Shown one piece after another: positions 37,301 through 52,300 of a DNA stretch of 64,000 nt. Under the pieces are notes generated by a model. That model did no database searches, was not told the origin of the DNA, and saw only the letters and a program-made list of their open reading frames with translations. Source of the DNA: Mytilus californianus (lineage: Eukaryota > Mollusca > Bivalvia > Mytilida > Mytilidae). The number at the start of each line of letters is the position of its first letter. Positions within the stretch are counted from its first letter, which is position 1. Made by a program: the position numbers and the translations under genes. The stretch lies in contig NW_026262690.1 of NCBI RefSeq assembly GCF_021869535.1, positions 86,597,995 to 86,661,994 of the forward strand. Direction: 5' to 3'.

Positions 37301-40300
37301 ATCTGTCATATTCAAACAGCAAAAGGACAAATGGACCATATTCCATATTATGGGGGTGTTGCGAGATAATTCTACATAAGAAAAAGTTCACAATGGGAAT
37401 TGATTGATTAATAAATATTGTAATCTGCATAAGGTAAAGTGACAAACATTTCATATCAGAACCAATTAAACAAATCCAATAAAAGAACAGAGTTCCAATG
37501 CACATATTTTATATTTCAAAGGGGCCTAACTCTTTTAAAAAAAGTCGATCATTTACCATTATAAAACATGTCCGAGATATTGCTGATATTAATCTATAGT
37601 ATAAGTTTTATAAAAATCTGGCAAGAATTGTACCCTTGAGAGCGCTAACGAGGCCATTTTCCATAAATTTAATATTTCCAAGGGGCATAACTCTTTTAAA
37701 AAAGTCGATCGTCCACCATTACAGAACTTGTCAGAGATATTGCAGATATTAACCTATAGTATATGTTTTATAAAAATCTAACAAGAATTGTACCTGTGAG
37801 AGCGCTAACGAGGCCATTTTCCATAATTTTAATTTAATATTTCCAAGGGGCATAACTCTTCTTAAAAAAGTCAATCAGCCACCATTATAGAACTTGTCCC
37901 AGATATTCACCTATAGTAAAAGTTTTATAAAAATTTGGCAAGAATTGTACCTGTTAGAGTGCTAACAAGACTGGAAGGACGAACACCCTATATTTCCATG
38001 TCCCCAGCAACGTGTTACGCAGGGGACAAAAAAGGTTGATAGTAAGGAAGGAATTTCATTAAAAGAGGTATCCTTAAATGTGATTAACAGATTAATTGTT
38101 CAACCCATTAAATCATTGATCCATGAAACATAAACAAACTGCACATTGTGTAAGTACAAATTATACTGCCCGTGAAATTTACAGAAGAAAAATAATTTTA
38201 TCAGAATAGATTATCCATTTGGTGCAAAATTGCTCCAGCTAATTTTTACAATAGGAGAAATAGCAAAAGATCCTCTGATTTATACAAGGGTCAAAGATTA
38301 AGTCTTGTATTTCTGACATGAAAAGCTCCATGCACTTATAAACAGACTGACTTTTGCTCAGGTATATATTGTATCTCTCTAAGTTTACAAAGATCACACA
38401 TTAAAATATCCGGCACATTCCCCTTTTTCAGCAATGCCCTTTTTCATGCATTACCTTGCCCTAAAGAAAAAAGCTGTTTCACATCACCACTTGTTGTAGA
38501 CTTAATATATTATTTAAAATACAGGTTACGAGGTATGTCATTTTGACCAGGTTACAAGGTATGTCATTCTGACATTATGATATTTATGATATGAAAATAC
38601 CTGAGGAAAATTTTAGCATTGATATCTATCAGAATAATTACCCACTTGCCAGTTACCTATCTTATAGATTTGTTGTATTCTACATTAACAAGCTTATGAT
38701 AAACATCATGATATAATGAATAATAAATGTTGTGAAATTTTCAATAATATCTTCTGTTACAATCGTTAAAGTACAATTATATACAATCAATTTGTTGCAT
38801 ACTTTTATGCATAGTTCCTTCCTCCCAAGCAAATAACAATCCTAGTTTTTTTCAATTCCAGGAAAAATCGTGTTGTAATCTTCAATAGGCATGTTTCATT
38901 TAATCTATTTGAACTCTAGTCCATTGCAGTTATTTTGTATGGGCTACATAAGTGATTGGTATCTTGCAGGAGTTAATCGTTTTAGTTGCTACCTATTGCA
39001 CTTAGCAACTTTAAGTACACATTTTCTTATTTACAACCATAATCATACACTTGTTAACAATTTTTTTGGCAACTGATTAATTAAGTTTTACTTTATCTTA
39101 GATTTTAAACAATTATTAAGTATTATATAACCCTTAGTTCCACGTGAGAAATTTTGGTTTCATCATTAGATTTTTGTTTTCAAATAGCTCATGGCAGAAT
39201 AAAATTTAAATGGAAAAAAATGTTAACTCATGTATGGCATCATAGATACATTGTATTGAAATTTGTATGTCAGACGAGCGTTTTGTCTACAAAAGACTCA
39301 TCAGTGACACTCGAATCAAAAAGGCGTTTAATTAAACAATATTAAAAATGTATTCATGCATTAGTTTGATATTCCACTAAGTTTCGGCAAGGTAAGAAGT
39401 TTCCTTTCTAATTCTATTTACCGGAAAATATTTGCAGCTATCTTATTTCAGCTATTTTTCAAAAAAACAAATAGTCGTTTTTTAGATATTTTCACAATAT
39501 ATTGACTACGAAAATCATAGTACTTTAAATTAAAAACTATTAGAAATTTCAATCTAACAAAATATTGTAAATGTGAAATAAATACTCCTCAAAAAGAGAT
39601 GAACTTATCTCTGCAAAATTTTAACCAGTAGAAATTAATTTGTTTATACATCATTTAGAATTCATATTTGCAAACAAATTTTCATTCCCCCCTGCTTATT
39701 ATTTATTCAGAATTCTGAAACTTATTTGAAACAATTGTGGGGTCATTTATTTTCATGAGAACAAATTTCCATAGATTGAAAGAAAGTTGTATTTTCATGG
39801 ATACTTAATTTTGTAATTGTAACAAATTATGCATACCAGCCAATGAAAAAAATGTATTATGGTTGATATTCAGTTTCAGGTTTGCACATGAAATCCATAT
39901 TAATAAGTATCCAACGAAAAATTATGAATCCCTAGTTAATTTAAATTTGTCAATAAGTATGATATCAAAATAAATAAGACAACTTCACTTATAATATTTA
40001 TGAAACTATTGACATCAAATTCAACTAAATTGGATTAGAAGCTACGATTTAACAAAATTGGATATTGTTTATGTCCTATAAAGCCTCCCTTGACAGTAAA
40101 TATAACCAATACAATGTACCAAGAGAAGCTACGATTTAACAATATTGGAAGTTATTAATGTCCAATACAGTCTCCCGTGACAGTCATTTCTACCAATACA
40201 ATGTACGAAGATCTATTAAAGAGTACCGCCCACTACCGTATAACCTGTATTTATTTTCAATGTTACAATAATTGTATCCCTTTTTACCTGTAATGACATT

Positions 40301-43300
40301 TGTTCATAAAGGTAAGTCATTAGTTTTTCTGTATAAATATATATAATATTTCAAAACTTTTGGCCCTGAGGTTTTTTCTTAGACAATCAGTTAAAAAAAA
40401 AAAGGATTTGAATAAAAAACTGGATCATAGGCCAAAGTTCCTTCTATTCAGGATATGTGAGAGGGAGGATGAAAAGATAAGAATAGTTTTTTTTTTTTCT
40501 AGAAAAAGGGGGTATCCTTGAAAAAGACTGGAACTGCAGGCCTATTGTCAATGTTTTCCTCAAAATCACTGCACAGGTGTTCCATATGCCAAAAAAGTTG
40601 TATTTCAAGGATTTTTTCTACTAAAATAAAAAAAAATGTTTGGGAAAATGAAATGTTAATTGCAACAAAAATAATGTTGATGAAGCTATAATCTGCAAAG
40701 AAGAAATAAGAGGACTCAAATTTTTTTTTATCAGAATTGTATTTAAGATGTCCAATTTATTCATACATTTAGGGATTGCTGGTCAACTTTTTTTCAATGG
40801 AAAAGCCATGGGAAAAAAATAGAGGGATTAAGAAATTTGAAGAACTATTTGTATTTTGTATTATTTTTGTTGTTGGGTTGCTGTCTCATACACCAAACAT
40901 CTTCTTTCATTCATATTATAATTCAAAAATTAATCATACAATGGCTTAACTTCTTTATTCTATTTCTATTCAGGAAAGGTATTTTATGTTCTATGAATGT
41001 AATTCCCAAAGTAAACCACAGAAAAAAAATAAGGTTAAAAAATCCGAAGTTAGTCTTGCATATAATTAATTAGGAAATTTGAAAAGTTGGAATTACCTTA
41101 ATTATGATACAGGAAAATAAATCTAATATTTTCAGGTTTCATCTAACGCTATGCTATGTCAAGCGAAGCAAAATGATAAAAATCTTAAGTTTATTTTTCA
41201 GGTAATTTATTATCAGGAAACTCCCAGATTTATTTTTGCTGTTCCTCATATAATAAAATACAGGTGAATATCAAGTCCAAAAAGGCCTTTACCTTCCTTA
41301 TTAAATGGGAAAAATATCTTTTGTATTTTTTTGCGTAATTTACTTCTAAACCTAATGTTTCAAAGTCAAATTATAAGTTTATACCTTGAGGCTATGTCAC
41401 ATTAACATAATTATCAGGTCAATATTTGACAGAACATTTTTGACCAGGATATATAAAACATGCAGGTAAAAGATAAGAAATATGTGTTTATATCTCAAAT
41501 TTGGATTAATAATGTAACTTACATTTTTAAATCTATGAAAACAACATTCTTGGTGTTGGTAGCATAACTGCAGTGTAATAAGATCATAAATATTTCATGA
41601 ATGACATACTTTACAAAAATGCTTACACAAACATTATCATTTTCCATTTTTCATATATATATTTGTGTGTAAGATACGTTTAATTTTGCAACAATGAGTT
41701 GTTGCTTAAACCACATCTTGATAGCTTGATAAGAGGAAGTGAATAAAAAATACATAATAAGTAATTATATTTTTTTTTCTAAGTCTGTGCATACATTGGA
41801 AAAAATATAGTGAGGGGGGTTTAGGTTAAGGCAAGATTTATCTTTGAATCCCTTTTCGTATATGTCTAAAATTTTCTTATCTATCAGATAGTGGGGTAAA
41901 TAAAGATATTCTTTTAAGCAAACTGTTGTTAGATTTTAATTCTTATGGTTTATTGCTGAAGGCAGTTTTTTGCTGTATATTATCAAAATAGGCAGAAAAG
42001 TCCAGTTTAAGCCTTAAATAATCTGTTTACCATACTATCACACTTTAGTCTAACCTTCTTTTGTGCACATCACCCCTTACCACCCCTCTGTGGCATTTGA
42101 TAAATAATCTGGATTCTTTTTTATTGTAAAATATGACATATTTTCTTTTAAACCATTTTAGTTGATAGCATTTAGCAAAAGTATTCACTGAAATTAAAAT
42201 TAAATATTCAAAAGCATCTCTATTATAAACAAGGCATTATTGGAATCTGGAATAATTTTTAGGTCTGGAAATTGTTAAAAAATGTATGATGAAAACTAAC
42301 CCAACTTTTAAATAGAGGGTTAGCCATACGTGCATGGCTAAGGTTCAAGTTACTTTCACTGATATTTCAGTTTGAACTAACTAACCCCCTTTAACCTTGC
42401 ATGCATGGCTAATCCTCCTTGATTTGGTTAGTTTTCATCATATATTCCTTATCAATTTTTCAGAATTCAAATTTATACCAGGTTCAAATAATTCCTTGTT
42501 TTTATGTCCCTGTACTGATACAGATATTGAAATAACCATCAAAATACAACGCAATTACAATACCAGTAAACACGATCAAGAATAATTTAATCTCTTAAAG
42601 CTTGAAAAAAAATTTTCCCCACAAAATATTCATATTTTTAAATAAAGCTTTTAAGTATCCAAAGTTGTTGTCCCTTCAATTCTGATCAAAGATTAATAAT
42701 CAAAAGCACTAAAAACAACCTACAACATACTGAAACGTAAATACCCTTAGAAATAACACTAACATTCAAATTCTCCCACAAGAACCACTAAAAATAAATG
42801 ACATTTTGTTTCTTGTTTCAGGCTAGGTTTCATCTGTCAACAGAGTAGAATATAGGAATTGCATTATGCTGATTCTAAGGCTTTGATCGCTGACAAAGAC
42901 TTGTAATTACGTGACACAACAAGTACTTTATGAAATCAATAGGATTCTAAACGGATTTAAGATCAAATGTCGAAACAAGAATTGTTAATTTCAAAATCTG
43001 CATGAAATCTTGAAAGTGCAGAAAATCATTTATTTTACGATGGATACAACTTCACAGGTTTACATATCATTAGAGGTTGTGATTGGAGCAATTTCTGTTG
43101 TTGGAAACACTATGGTCCTTTTAGCAATATATAAAAACATGAAACTCCGAACTGTTACCAATACGTTCATCGGAAGTCTTGCTTTGGCTGATTTACTAGT
43201 AGGGATATTGGTCTCCCCGCTAGCGGCTCTTAGTTACCTAGGACTTCCAGCAGACTACATGTGGTGTGTTTTTACTAACTCAGTTATTGTTGTTTTTACC

Positions 43301-46300
43301 CAAATTTCTATTTTCAACTTGTGTGCCATTGCTGTTGAAAGATTTATCGCCATCAAAAGTCCATATTTCTACCAGGAGCACTTGACGATTAAAGTAGCAA
43401 TTATCATCAGCATTATAGCATGGATCGCTGGTATGATAGTTGGGTTTACTCCCATGTTTGGCTGGAATCTAGGTCCAATGACAGACAATAAATGTGCATT
43501 TCTCAGCGTCATAGACATGAATTATTTGGTGTATTTCAACTTTTTCGGCTTCGTGTTGACACCACTAGTAATCATGCTTTTAATTTATCTGTACATCTAT
43601 TATATTGTTCGCCAGCAACTTGTTAAAATAGCTGCACTAGAAATTGTAAATCAAAATGCACAAAAAAAGCAGAAACTGAATTTTGCAAAAGAAGTTAAAG
43701 CAGCCAAATCTTTAGCCATAGTTATTGGTGTGTTTGCCCTCTGTTGGCTGCCTATCCATATCTTAAATAGTATATCACTGATCTGCAAGGGAAATAACTG
43801 TATCTATCCTTATAAACTATTACTGGCAGGCATTTTACTTAGCCATATCAACTCTGCCGTAAATCCATTTCTGTATGCCATCGGTAACAGCCAATTTCAA
43901 CTTGCTTTTAAAAGGATGTTCTGTGGAAAAGGAGCTGTATCTTGGCAGCATACGCTGACCGAACAGGAGATATCAGCCATGACTAGAAATGCCGCCATGG
44001 CAAAAGCAAAAAGCACAAACAGTGGCTTCAATTCCATCAATTCAGGACCGAAAACGACTGATAACGATTCCGAAAGCTCAACAGAAAATAATTTAAATAC
44101 GGAAACAAAAACAAATGATAATGTTGGAAATGGTCAAATGAATCCTGTGTTTTATGTATAAAATTGCTATACCGGTACATAGGGAAATTTTTTTGAGAAA
44201 ACTGACCAATGAGTTAATAATACTCAAAAATAGTGATCATTGTTACAAATGAAATAGCAAAAATTGCAAACTAGACTCAGCTAAAAAGCTGAGCTTGTAA
44301 ACAGTGAGGGCAAAAACATTTTGTAACTATCATAAAAGTATGTTGATAAAATTTGATCTCTGATGTCTTTGTTTTTAAAATTGTATGTTTTTCGTTAAAA
44401 TAAAAAAATGTCTTTAACTACATGAAGTGATTATATGGCAAAGAAATTTGTAAAAAAAAACCTACCACCAAGATCTCAATGTTCAATTTACAAAACATTT
44501 GAAATGAATAATGTATGAATGATCCAAAGGTTTCAATCTACATGTAAAACAAATGTATAATTAAAATAATTAAATTTAAAATACATGATATAATATCACT
44601 GATATACAAATTTGAATGTCTATAGTATAGACCTGTAAGTGACGTTATTCAATATGGGAAATAAAATCTTTTAAACTTACAAAAAAGGACATAAAAATAG
44701 TTTTTAATTAGAAATTTTGTTCTGTTAAATTATGAATTTGATATAGATTAATCAATTACATCCAAATTGATATTTTTCAATTATATATTTACACTGTTGA
44801 ATAAATTAGTTTTAATCAAACCAATTCCATTTTGTGTTCTTTGATTATTGTGATTATATCCATCAATAAACTTTCATTTTTTAATAGAAAAGCCATTAAG
44901 GATGTACTTAGGTCAGGTTTAGGAATTTTTGTCAGATGTTCCGACTCCTTGGTTTTTTTCCTACAATACAGGGTAAAATATTTGCCCCATAACACCCATT
45001 TATCTTTTCATACTAGACTTCAATAGTTCATAAAAGGTCATTTACCAAAATTTAAGCAAATAGAGGCTGGAGAAAACAGAAATTTCTAAATATCTTTTAA
45101 ATGAAAAGTAAATTGTAAATATCTTTCAAATGAAACAATCTTGTTTATATCTAAAAAAAAAATGAATTGAAGATTTTTTGCATTTTATTAGTGACAATTG
45201 TTTGTTCTCATCTCTGTTATCAATGCAACTTACAAAAAGGCACCAATCAATGCAGGTGGATCTTAAATCTAGTTCATAGAGCATCCAATCAAAGTTAGAT
45301 TGACCTCCCTCTCAAAAGCTACAGTACGATAATTATAAGGTCAATCAACAAGTTAAAATAAAATTGTTACATCTCTTTCATTCAATCAATTGTAATTTTC
45401 AATCTTAATGTGAACAAAATAAGGGGATAATTATTATGCTGTAAGTCCTCTATATGACCAGGTGGGGATGACATACTTTTGGGATGGGACATATAGGGGT
45501 AAAAAGTAGGGATATAGGATATAGAGGGTAAAAAAGTGGACTGTGGAGGAAAAAAGGGACCTGGAGAAAAAACTACCAAAAAAAAGAGGGATTTGGAAAA
45601 CAAGCACCCTTTGTCACCCCACTCTAGCCACTGTAGTGTAAAAAAAAGTCAACAAAAAAGATAACATTATAGTGCCAATATTAAGTGTTTACCTCCCTGA
45701 TTTTGTTAAAAAATCAGTGAAGAATGGAAAAAAGTAAACTATGTATGTAGCCAACAGTAGTAGAATTAAAAAACAAATTTCTTAATATTTCCGGTATGGT
45801 AAAAAATCAGAATAAATTTATGGCCAGTTTTTCTCTAATTTTTTTTAGTAATATGATTGATTGATTGTTGGTGTTTAACGCCACTTTACGCACTCTTGAA
45901 TATTTCATGGCGGCCAAATTCTATTGATTGAGAAAGCTATGGTACCGAGAGAGCACTATTGACCTTCTGCAAGAAAACTGGCAATCCTAGTCAATATAGA
46001 TAGAAGTCAAAGCACCTTGCTATAAGCAGGGTTCAAATTCACAACCTTAGTGTTGACAGTCAAGTGATCACTGCTGAGGAACCACTCAACCACATGTAAT
46101 CTAAATTTTTCCCATTACCCAAATTGCACAGTTAGACTTAGAAAAGCACTTAAGGATGTACTTAGGTGAGGTTTAGGAATTTTTGTCAGATGTTAGGACT
46201 CCTTGGTATTTTTCCTATGATACATAAAATATATTTTGCCCCATAACACCCATTTTTCTTTTCATATAAGACTTCAATAGCTCATAAAAGGTCATTTACC

Positions 46301-49300
46301 AAAATTTAAGCAGATTCTAGATTTCTTTTTCTTTCGATTTGAGACCCAAATAATACCAATGCAAATATAAGGTAAAAGTCCTAGTCAGCCTTTTCACACC
46401 ATTTAAAAAAAATTAAATATCTCGAAAAGAAGCTCCATAACCTATCAATATTTTTAGCTTATTTTGTTCCTTAACTACTGCTCTTCTGACTTATGGCATC
46501 AATTTTAGATTTTAGATTTTTGGAATTTCACCTAAGTACATCCTTAAATCTTAAGAAATCACACAAGTAAGCAAGATAACTTAACTTTTAAAAATATATC
46601 CTCAAGAGAGTGGTAATATGCTTAAAGCATATAAAACATTAATAAAAGATAAATTACAATTTTTCATGACCATATTATTTCTAAAATCTATAGACTGATA
46701 AGACCGTTAATCTATATAGTAAGAAGAAAGAGCTAGATGTTAAAAAGTTGCAGGTAATCAATAGAAAATGAAAAATTGACTTGATTTACAAGTACAGCCT
46801 AATTTCCTGACAAACTGCTGAAGAAAAAATTGACTCCAAATATGGAATGAAGTTAATTGATCTGTCAGTTCTAGAAGACATATTCTACTGGTGTAAACAA
46901 CTTATGCTCCGAATATAGTCTTGATTTGATGATCATTTACCATTAGGGTTTTTAATCGTCATGTTAATTAAAAAATCAATGATTACAATTTTAAATGTTT
47001 TTTGTTTCCTTGACAAAAATTGCAAAATTGACAAAAATATAAAGCTTCATTTGATGAATTTCATCTCTAATTGCATTTTCTGCTTAATTGTTCTGCATCA
47101 TTGCACATTTATTTCCGTAGCAGAATTGTTTAAACAGTTAAATTCCTCTGTAAATATCATAATGATATATTTTTCAAACTATTATTCTGCATGAAGGGAG
47201 AAATGAAAAATGATATGATATTCAAAATTCATTAATTTGAACATTAATCATTTTTAACTTCAACTTAAATGTTTATGCTGACAGAATCGTCAGAATTCAG
47301 TACTAAAAGAGAAAAAATAACACTTTCCCCTTTTACAAAAAGTATTTCATTACGAAGTACACAAATATATAATTTCTTTGTCTGGCTTTTTGATTTACCA
47401 GTACAATATTCGTAAATTTGCTTTCAATTTTTTTAGTACAAAAGTTCCACTATTTGCTTAAAAAAATTTCAACAAATTCTCTCATCTTACCAATGTCAGT
47501 TTTTATGGTCTTCCCCTTTTTAAATTAACCTTGGCGTTTGGTATTTTTATTATATGTGCATTTGGCCATGCCAGATGTACAAGTTTGCAGCCAAGTCTGG
47601 TCAGAATGGGGACGTTAAATCTGATGCCTCACGTAGAGAAAGTGCCACCCTCTCTGCATGTTTAAAACACTTGCAACAACTCTTTGAGGGGTCCGTCGGT
47701 GGCATGTTAGAAGGCAAAATTTCTGTCCCTGTCCAATATCTGTACATCCTCATTTGTAAGTGGCAGTCCAAATTTCACCCGACCTTCATCCCGGGCGACC
47801 TCTAATACAGGACCTATCTATTGAATATATTGTTAATTTGTTCTTGTCCTGGACATGCATAAAATATTTGCCACGTCCAGCAACCAACAATCAAGCATAT
47901 CCTTTTTTTAATCATTTGAAAAACATCTTCATATAAGCTATACATCAACAACAACACAAATAACCAGAAGACATCTGTATATATTGATGATGCTGAACAA
48001 AAGTTATTCTTTTCAAATCAGAATTTCCTCTTTCCCCTTTCCATGAATTACTACTTGCATATATCAAAGTTGCATTCAAATCTGACCCTGCATATGATCT
48101 CACATAGTATGTAACCTGATGCTGTCAATTAATGATTTGCACAAAATATGAAATACAGCAAGTATGTTTCCCACAAATAAATAAAAGAAGAATGTGTCTT
48201 AAGGACATGAATACCCCGGCTCAAGCTTTGCAATTTTCCACTTTGAAAAAGGGCATAACGTTAGAACAGTAGATATCTCACTACCCAAATATCGAACTCT
48301 CTCTACTTTATGTAGTTTTAAGCATTGTGTATGAGTTTCATAAAATTTGGGTGCGGCAAACTTAAGTTAGAGTGCAGAAACAAAACAATTTGCAATTTTC
48401 CAGGTTATAAAGGGGCATAACTCTAGAATGGTAAGAGACTCCCTTCCCAAATTTGATCTCTGTCTGCAAGTTTTGGTTCTTAAGTAGCTTGTGTATGAGT
48501 TTCATAAAATTTGCATGAGGCAAACTTAAGTTAGAGTGTGGACCCAAAAATGGGACAAATGGAAGGACAGACAGACGGACAGTGAAGGGTAAAACTTAAT
48601 TCCCTCCTTGCCTACGGCTGGGGCATAAATATATAAGGAAATAAGGTCTTGTGGTAGGGTTCTGGACTGGACTTAAATGAATAATTTATGGTTGATGGGG
48701 TTAATTTACCTTTAAAAAAAGAAAATTCTTAGATTTCTGATCAAATCTTTATGGGTGATGGGTATAAGATACTAGATAAGATAAGAGCTTTTAACCAAAA
48801 CATTTATTAATTTCTGGAATAGCGTTCACCATTTTGCTGCATAGTATACTGATTTTATACTTCACTAAGTAATTCATTCAACCCCCCCCCCCTCTTAATG
48901 TGCCTCATGCAATGCACCTTAAACATTAGGTAAAAAATAATCAAATATTTTCAAATCATACATGTAAAAAAATTTCAAAGATCATCCAATCAGAAGGACC
49001 ATGATGCAGCATTTTCTAACAGGAAGTAGTTAATTTTCTACATTAAGTTTTACTTGGAATATTAAGCAATCATCTAATATGGTAAAATACGATTTTTGCT
49101 TGGAATCCTTGAAACACAACTGGACCTGTACAATTGAACATAAAACTACAAAGAATCTAGCGTAATTATCTCTTTTGAAGTATCATGAATTTGTTCAAAT
49201 GATTAGAGCCATAAAAGAATTTATGTCTATATTACCTAACATGACAGAAGATGCCATGGCCAAAAAGCTGAAATAACATGCAATTTTGTTCATGTTACTA

Positions 49301-52300
49301 ATTTAGATTTTAAAGTAGTTAGATGAACATAATAAAAAAATAAGGAAATGAAAATACAAACCACCATAATGAGCCAAATTTTCTAAAAAAAATATTCAAA
49401 ATTCCAAGTTTCTGATTGAGGGATAAAGAGATCAAGAGATTAAGACATAAATTAGCCTATTCCTTATAAGCTTGTGGGTTCACAAGTTAAATCTGTTGAC
49501 TTACAAAGCTTTTCTAAATGATAATTGTCAAATTGGTAACATCAGCTATTATTTGACAAACAAATTTCAGTTGGAGTTAAAAAACCTTTTGTTTTAAATT
49601 TGCTACTGATTATTCCTGTCCCAAGTCAGGAGCCTGTAATTCAGTGGTTGTCGTTTGTTGCTGCGTTCATTATTTTGTACATAAATCAGGCCGTTAGTTT
49701 TCTCGTTTGAATTGTTTTACATTTGTCATTTCGGGGCCTTTTATAGCTGACTATTCCCGTTTGAATGGTTTTACACTAGTAATTTTTGGGGCCCTTTATA
49801 GCTTACTGTTCGGTGTGAGCCAAGGCTCCGTGTTGAAAACCGTACTTTGACCTATAAATTTTGACTTGGATGGAGAGTTGTCTCATTGGCACTCATACCA
49901 AATCTTCTTATATCTATTTGCTCATTGTTGAAGGCCATATGGTGACCTGTAAGTGTTAATTTCTGTGTCATTTGGTCTCTTGTAGAGAGATGTCTCATTG
50001 ACAATCACACCACATCTTCTTATTTTCATATATACAAATAGAAACCATGTCAAAGTTATGCTAAAATATGATGGATTTGTCCTTATGGAATTACTAAAAT
50101 TTTATCAACTTCATTCAGGCATGAAATATAGGTCAAGGTTATTCAATTAAACAATGGTAAATCAGTATGCCCAGGCACAAGATACATCTGTGACTTCCAA
50201 AAGTAAATGTAGATGGATCTATATAAGGTAATGATGTAAACTGAAAATTAAATTCAATCAGACAGAACAAGACTTATAAATACTTGTTTGATTGTCTGTG
50301 TTTAAACCATTTTCAAAACATATGGTGGCCAATTTTCATCGGTGGAGGAAGAACCTCGAAAAGAACCAATTACCTTCTGTAGGAAAACTGGCAATCCTAG
50401 TAAATAAAGTTGGGAAATGAACGCACCTTGCCAAATTGGGGTTTGAACTCACAACCCTAATATTGAAAAGCTAGTGACCCCTCTGCCTTTGAGGCCCCAA
50501 CTCATAGAGACACTGAGATTAATCTATTCACAAATGAGTATTGCCAAATTGGGGTTTGAACTCACAACCCTAGTGTTGACAAGCTAGTGACCCCTCTGCC
50601 TTTGAGGCTCCAACCCATAGAGACACTGACATTAATCTATTTACAAATGAGTATTGGGCCATCATAAACTTATTTTTGTTCATTCGTTTTCTTCCCATCT
50701 ATTTTTTGCATGTTAAAAATAACAAAAATAAAGAACCACCACTCTAAACTTTAAACTTTCTCTTGTATATAAAATATGAAGAAACTAGTGATGAATCTGA
50801 AAACGCATCACACGGTATAGCCAACTTATATAAACCCTGAAACCCAATTTCAGAAATCCTTGTATTGTAGTTCCTGAGAAAAATGTGACAATAAATTTTC
50901 ATGGGACGGAAGGACGGACTGACAGACTGACGGATGGATGGATGGATGGATGGAAGGACGGATGGATAGACGGACGGACAGACAGAGGTAAAACAGTATA
51001 CCCCCACTTTTTTTAAAGCAGGGGTATAAAAATAAATCTCTTGCTGATAAATAACTCCAATAAATGTGTGAAAATTGTTTTCTCATAAAACTATTTTAAT
51101 TGGATATAAATAAGATGCATGCTTTGACAAATTATCTTTAGAAACATTCATAAAGGACAACAAAACTCTGACTTTCATCTTGGAAAAAATCTATATATTC
51201 TGTATAGGTGCATTTATTCCTTTTAAAATATATATGAAAGTTCTTAATGAAGGCAAATTCAACAGGTCAAATATATAACTATGAGTACATAGAAATGTTT
51301 GTAAAATTATTTTTTCCTAGAAATGAAGAAATATAGAAAAAGACTTATCACACAGATAAACTCAACAAAAGAAACAATACTCCTAAGCTTATTTGATTAA
51401 CATCAAAAGAACTTTACTTTCTCTCTGATTAAAATCAGATTGAAAAAAAAGCGGTTTATTGAACTAATTTGTCATTTACTGGCAACTGAAGATGAATCTT
51501 GGTCAATATAAAGCAAAGGAATAGTCGTTTAACTCTAAATGTCATTTGACAGAAATTAATTAATTAAACTTTTAGGTCATCCCCTATATCAAAAATGTAA
51601 ATACGATAGATTTATAAATTACTTGAAAAGAGACCAGTAAAGATTTCCATTGATTTTTTTAAAGTGCAAATGTGACTTTTTCAGTGGCAGAAACCTTATG
51701 TTTAACTACTTTTCTGGTTTTGCCAAATACAGGATAATAAAATCTTTATTTGTAGCAAGAAAATATACTTAAGTACATTTAATAGCAATACTTTTATAAC
51801 AAAAACAGAATTATGTGTACTTGGATATTAAATAGTAAATTGTAAATTGAAACCAACAAATCAACAAAAATTTCACACTTTTCTTAATTCTTAAATACCA
51901 AATTTACTTTATATTTATAGTATATTTGTGTCATTAATTGGACGTTACATGAACATAAATCTTATAATGCTATCTAGAAGCCACCTACGGACCCAATTTG
52001 AAAAGATGATACAATTGTAGTACCAGTATTTTGAATAGTAATTTTTTAAATCATATATCCCATAATGCGTCAGTAAAATATACGTACAAGTAAAAAACTT
52101 CCCACAACATAACCGTGAATATACTTACATGTACACCAACTTCTTTAGAGTTGAAGTTAGCATGTGTCCATTGATCCGCATGGTACTTCCTTTGGAATTT
52201 TGTGATCGTCCCTGCTCCACGGATTGACACATCATTGGTATGGAATGCTGAATCTATCACTAACTTTCCATCGTAAACCAGACAGGCATCATTGATTGCT

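Noticed and set aside
43010-43039. Ten-residue N-terminal extension of the GPCR
   Set aside because: It would start at TTG; the first ATG of the frame at 43,040 places the TM1 glutamate at the spacing seen in adenosine receptors.
47554-47805. 82-codon frame as a gene
   Set aside because: It lies wholly inside a dispersed repeat and has no recognised domain.
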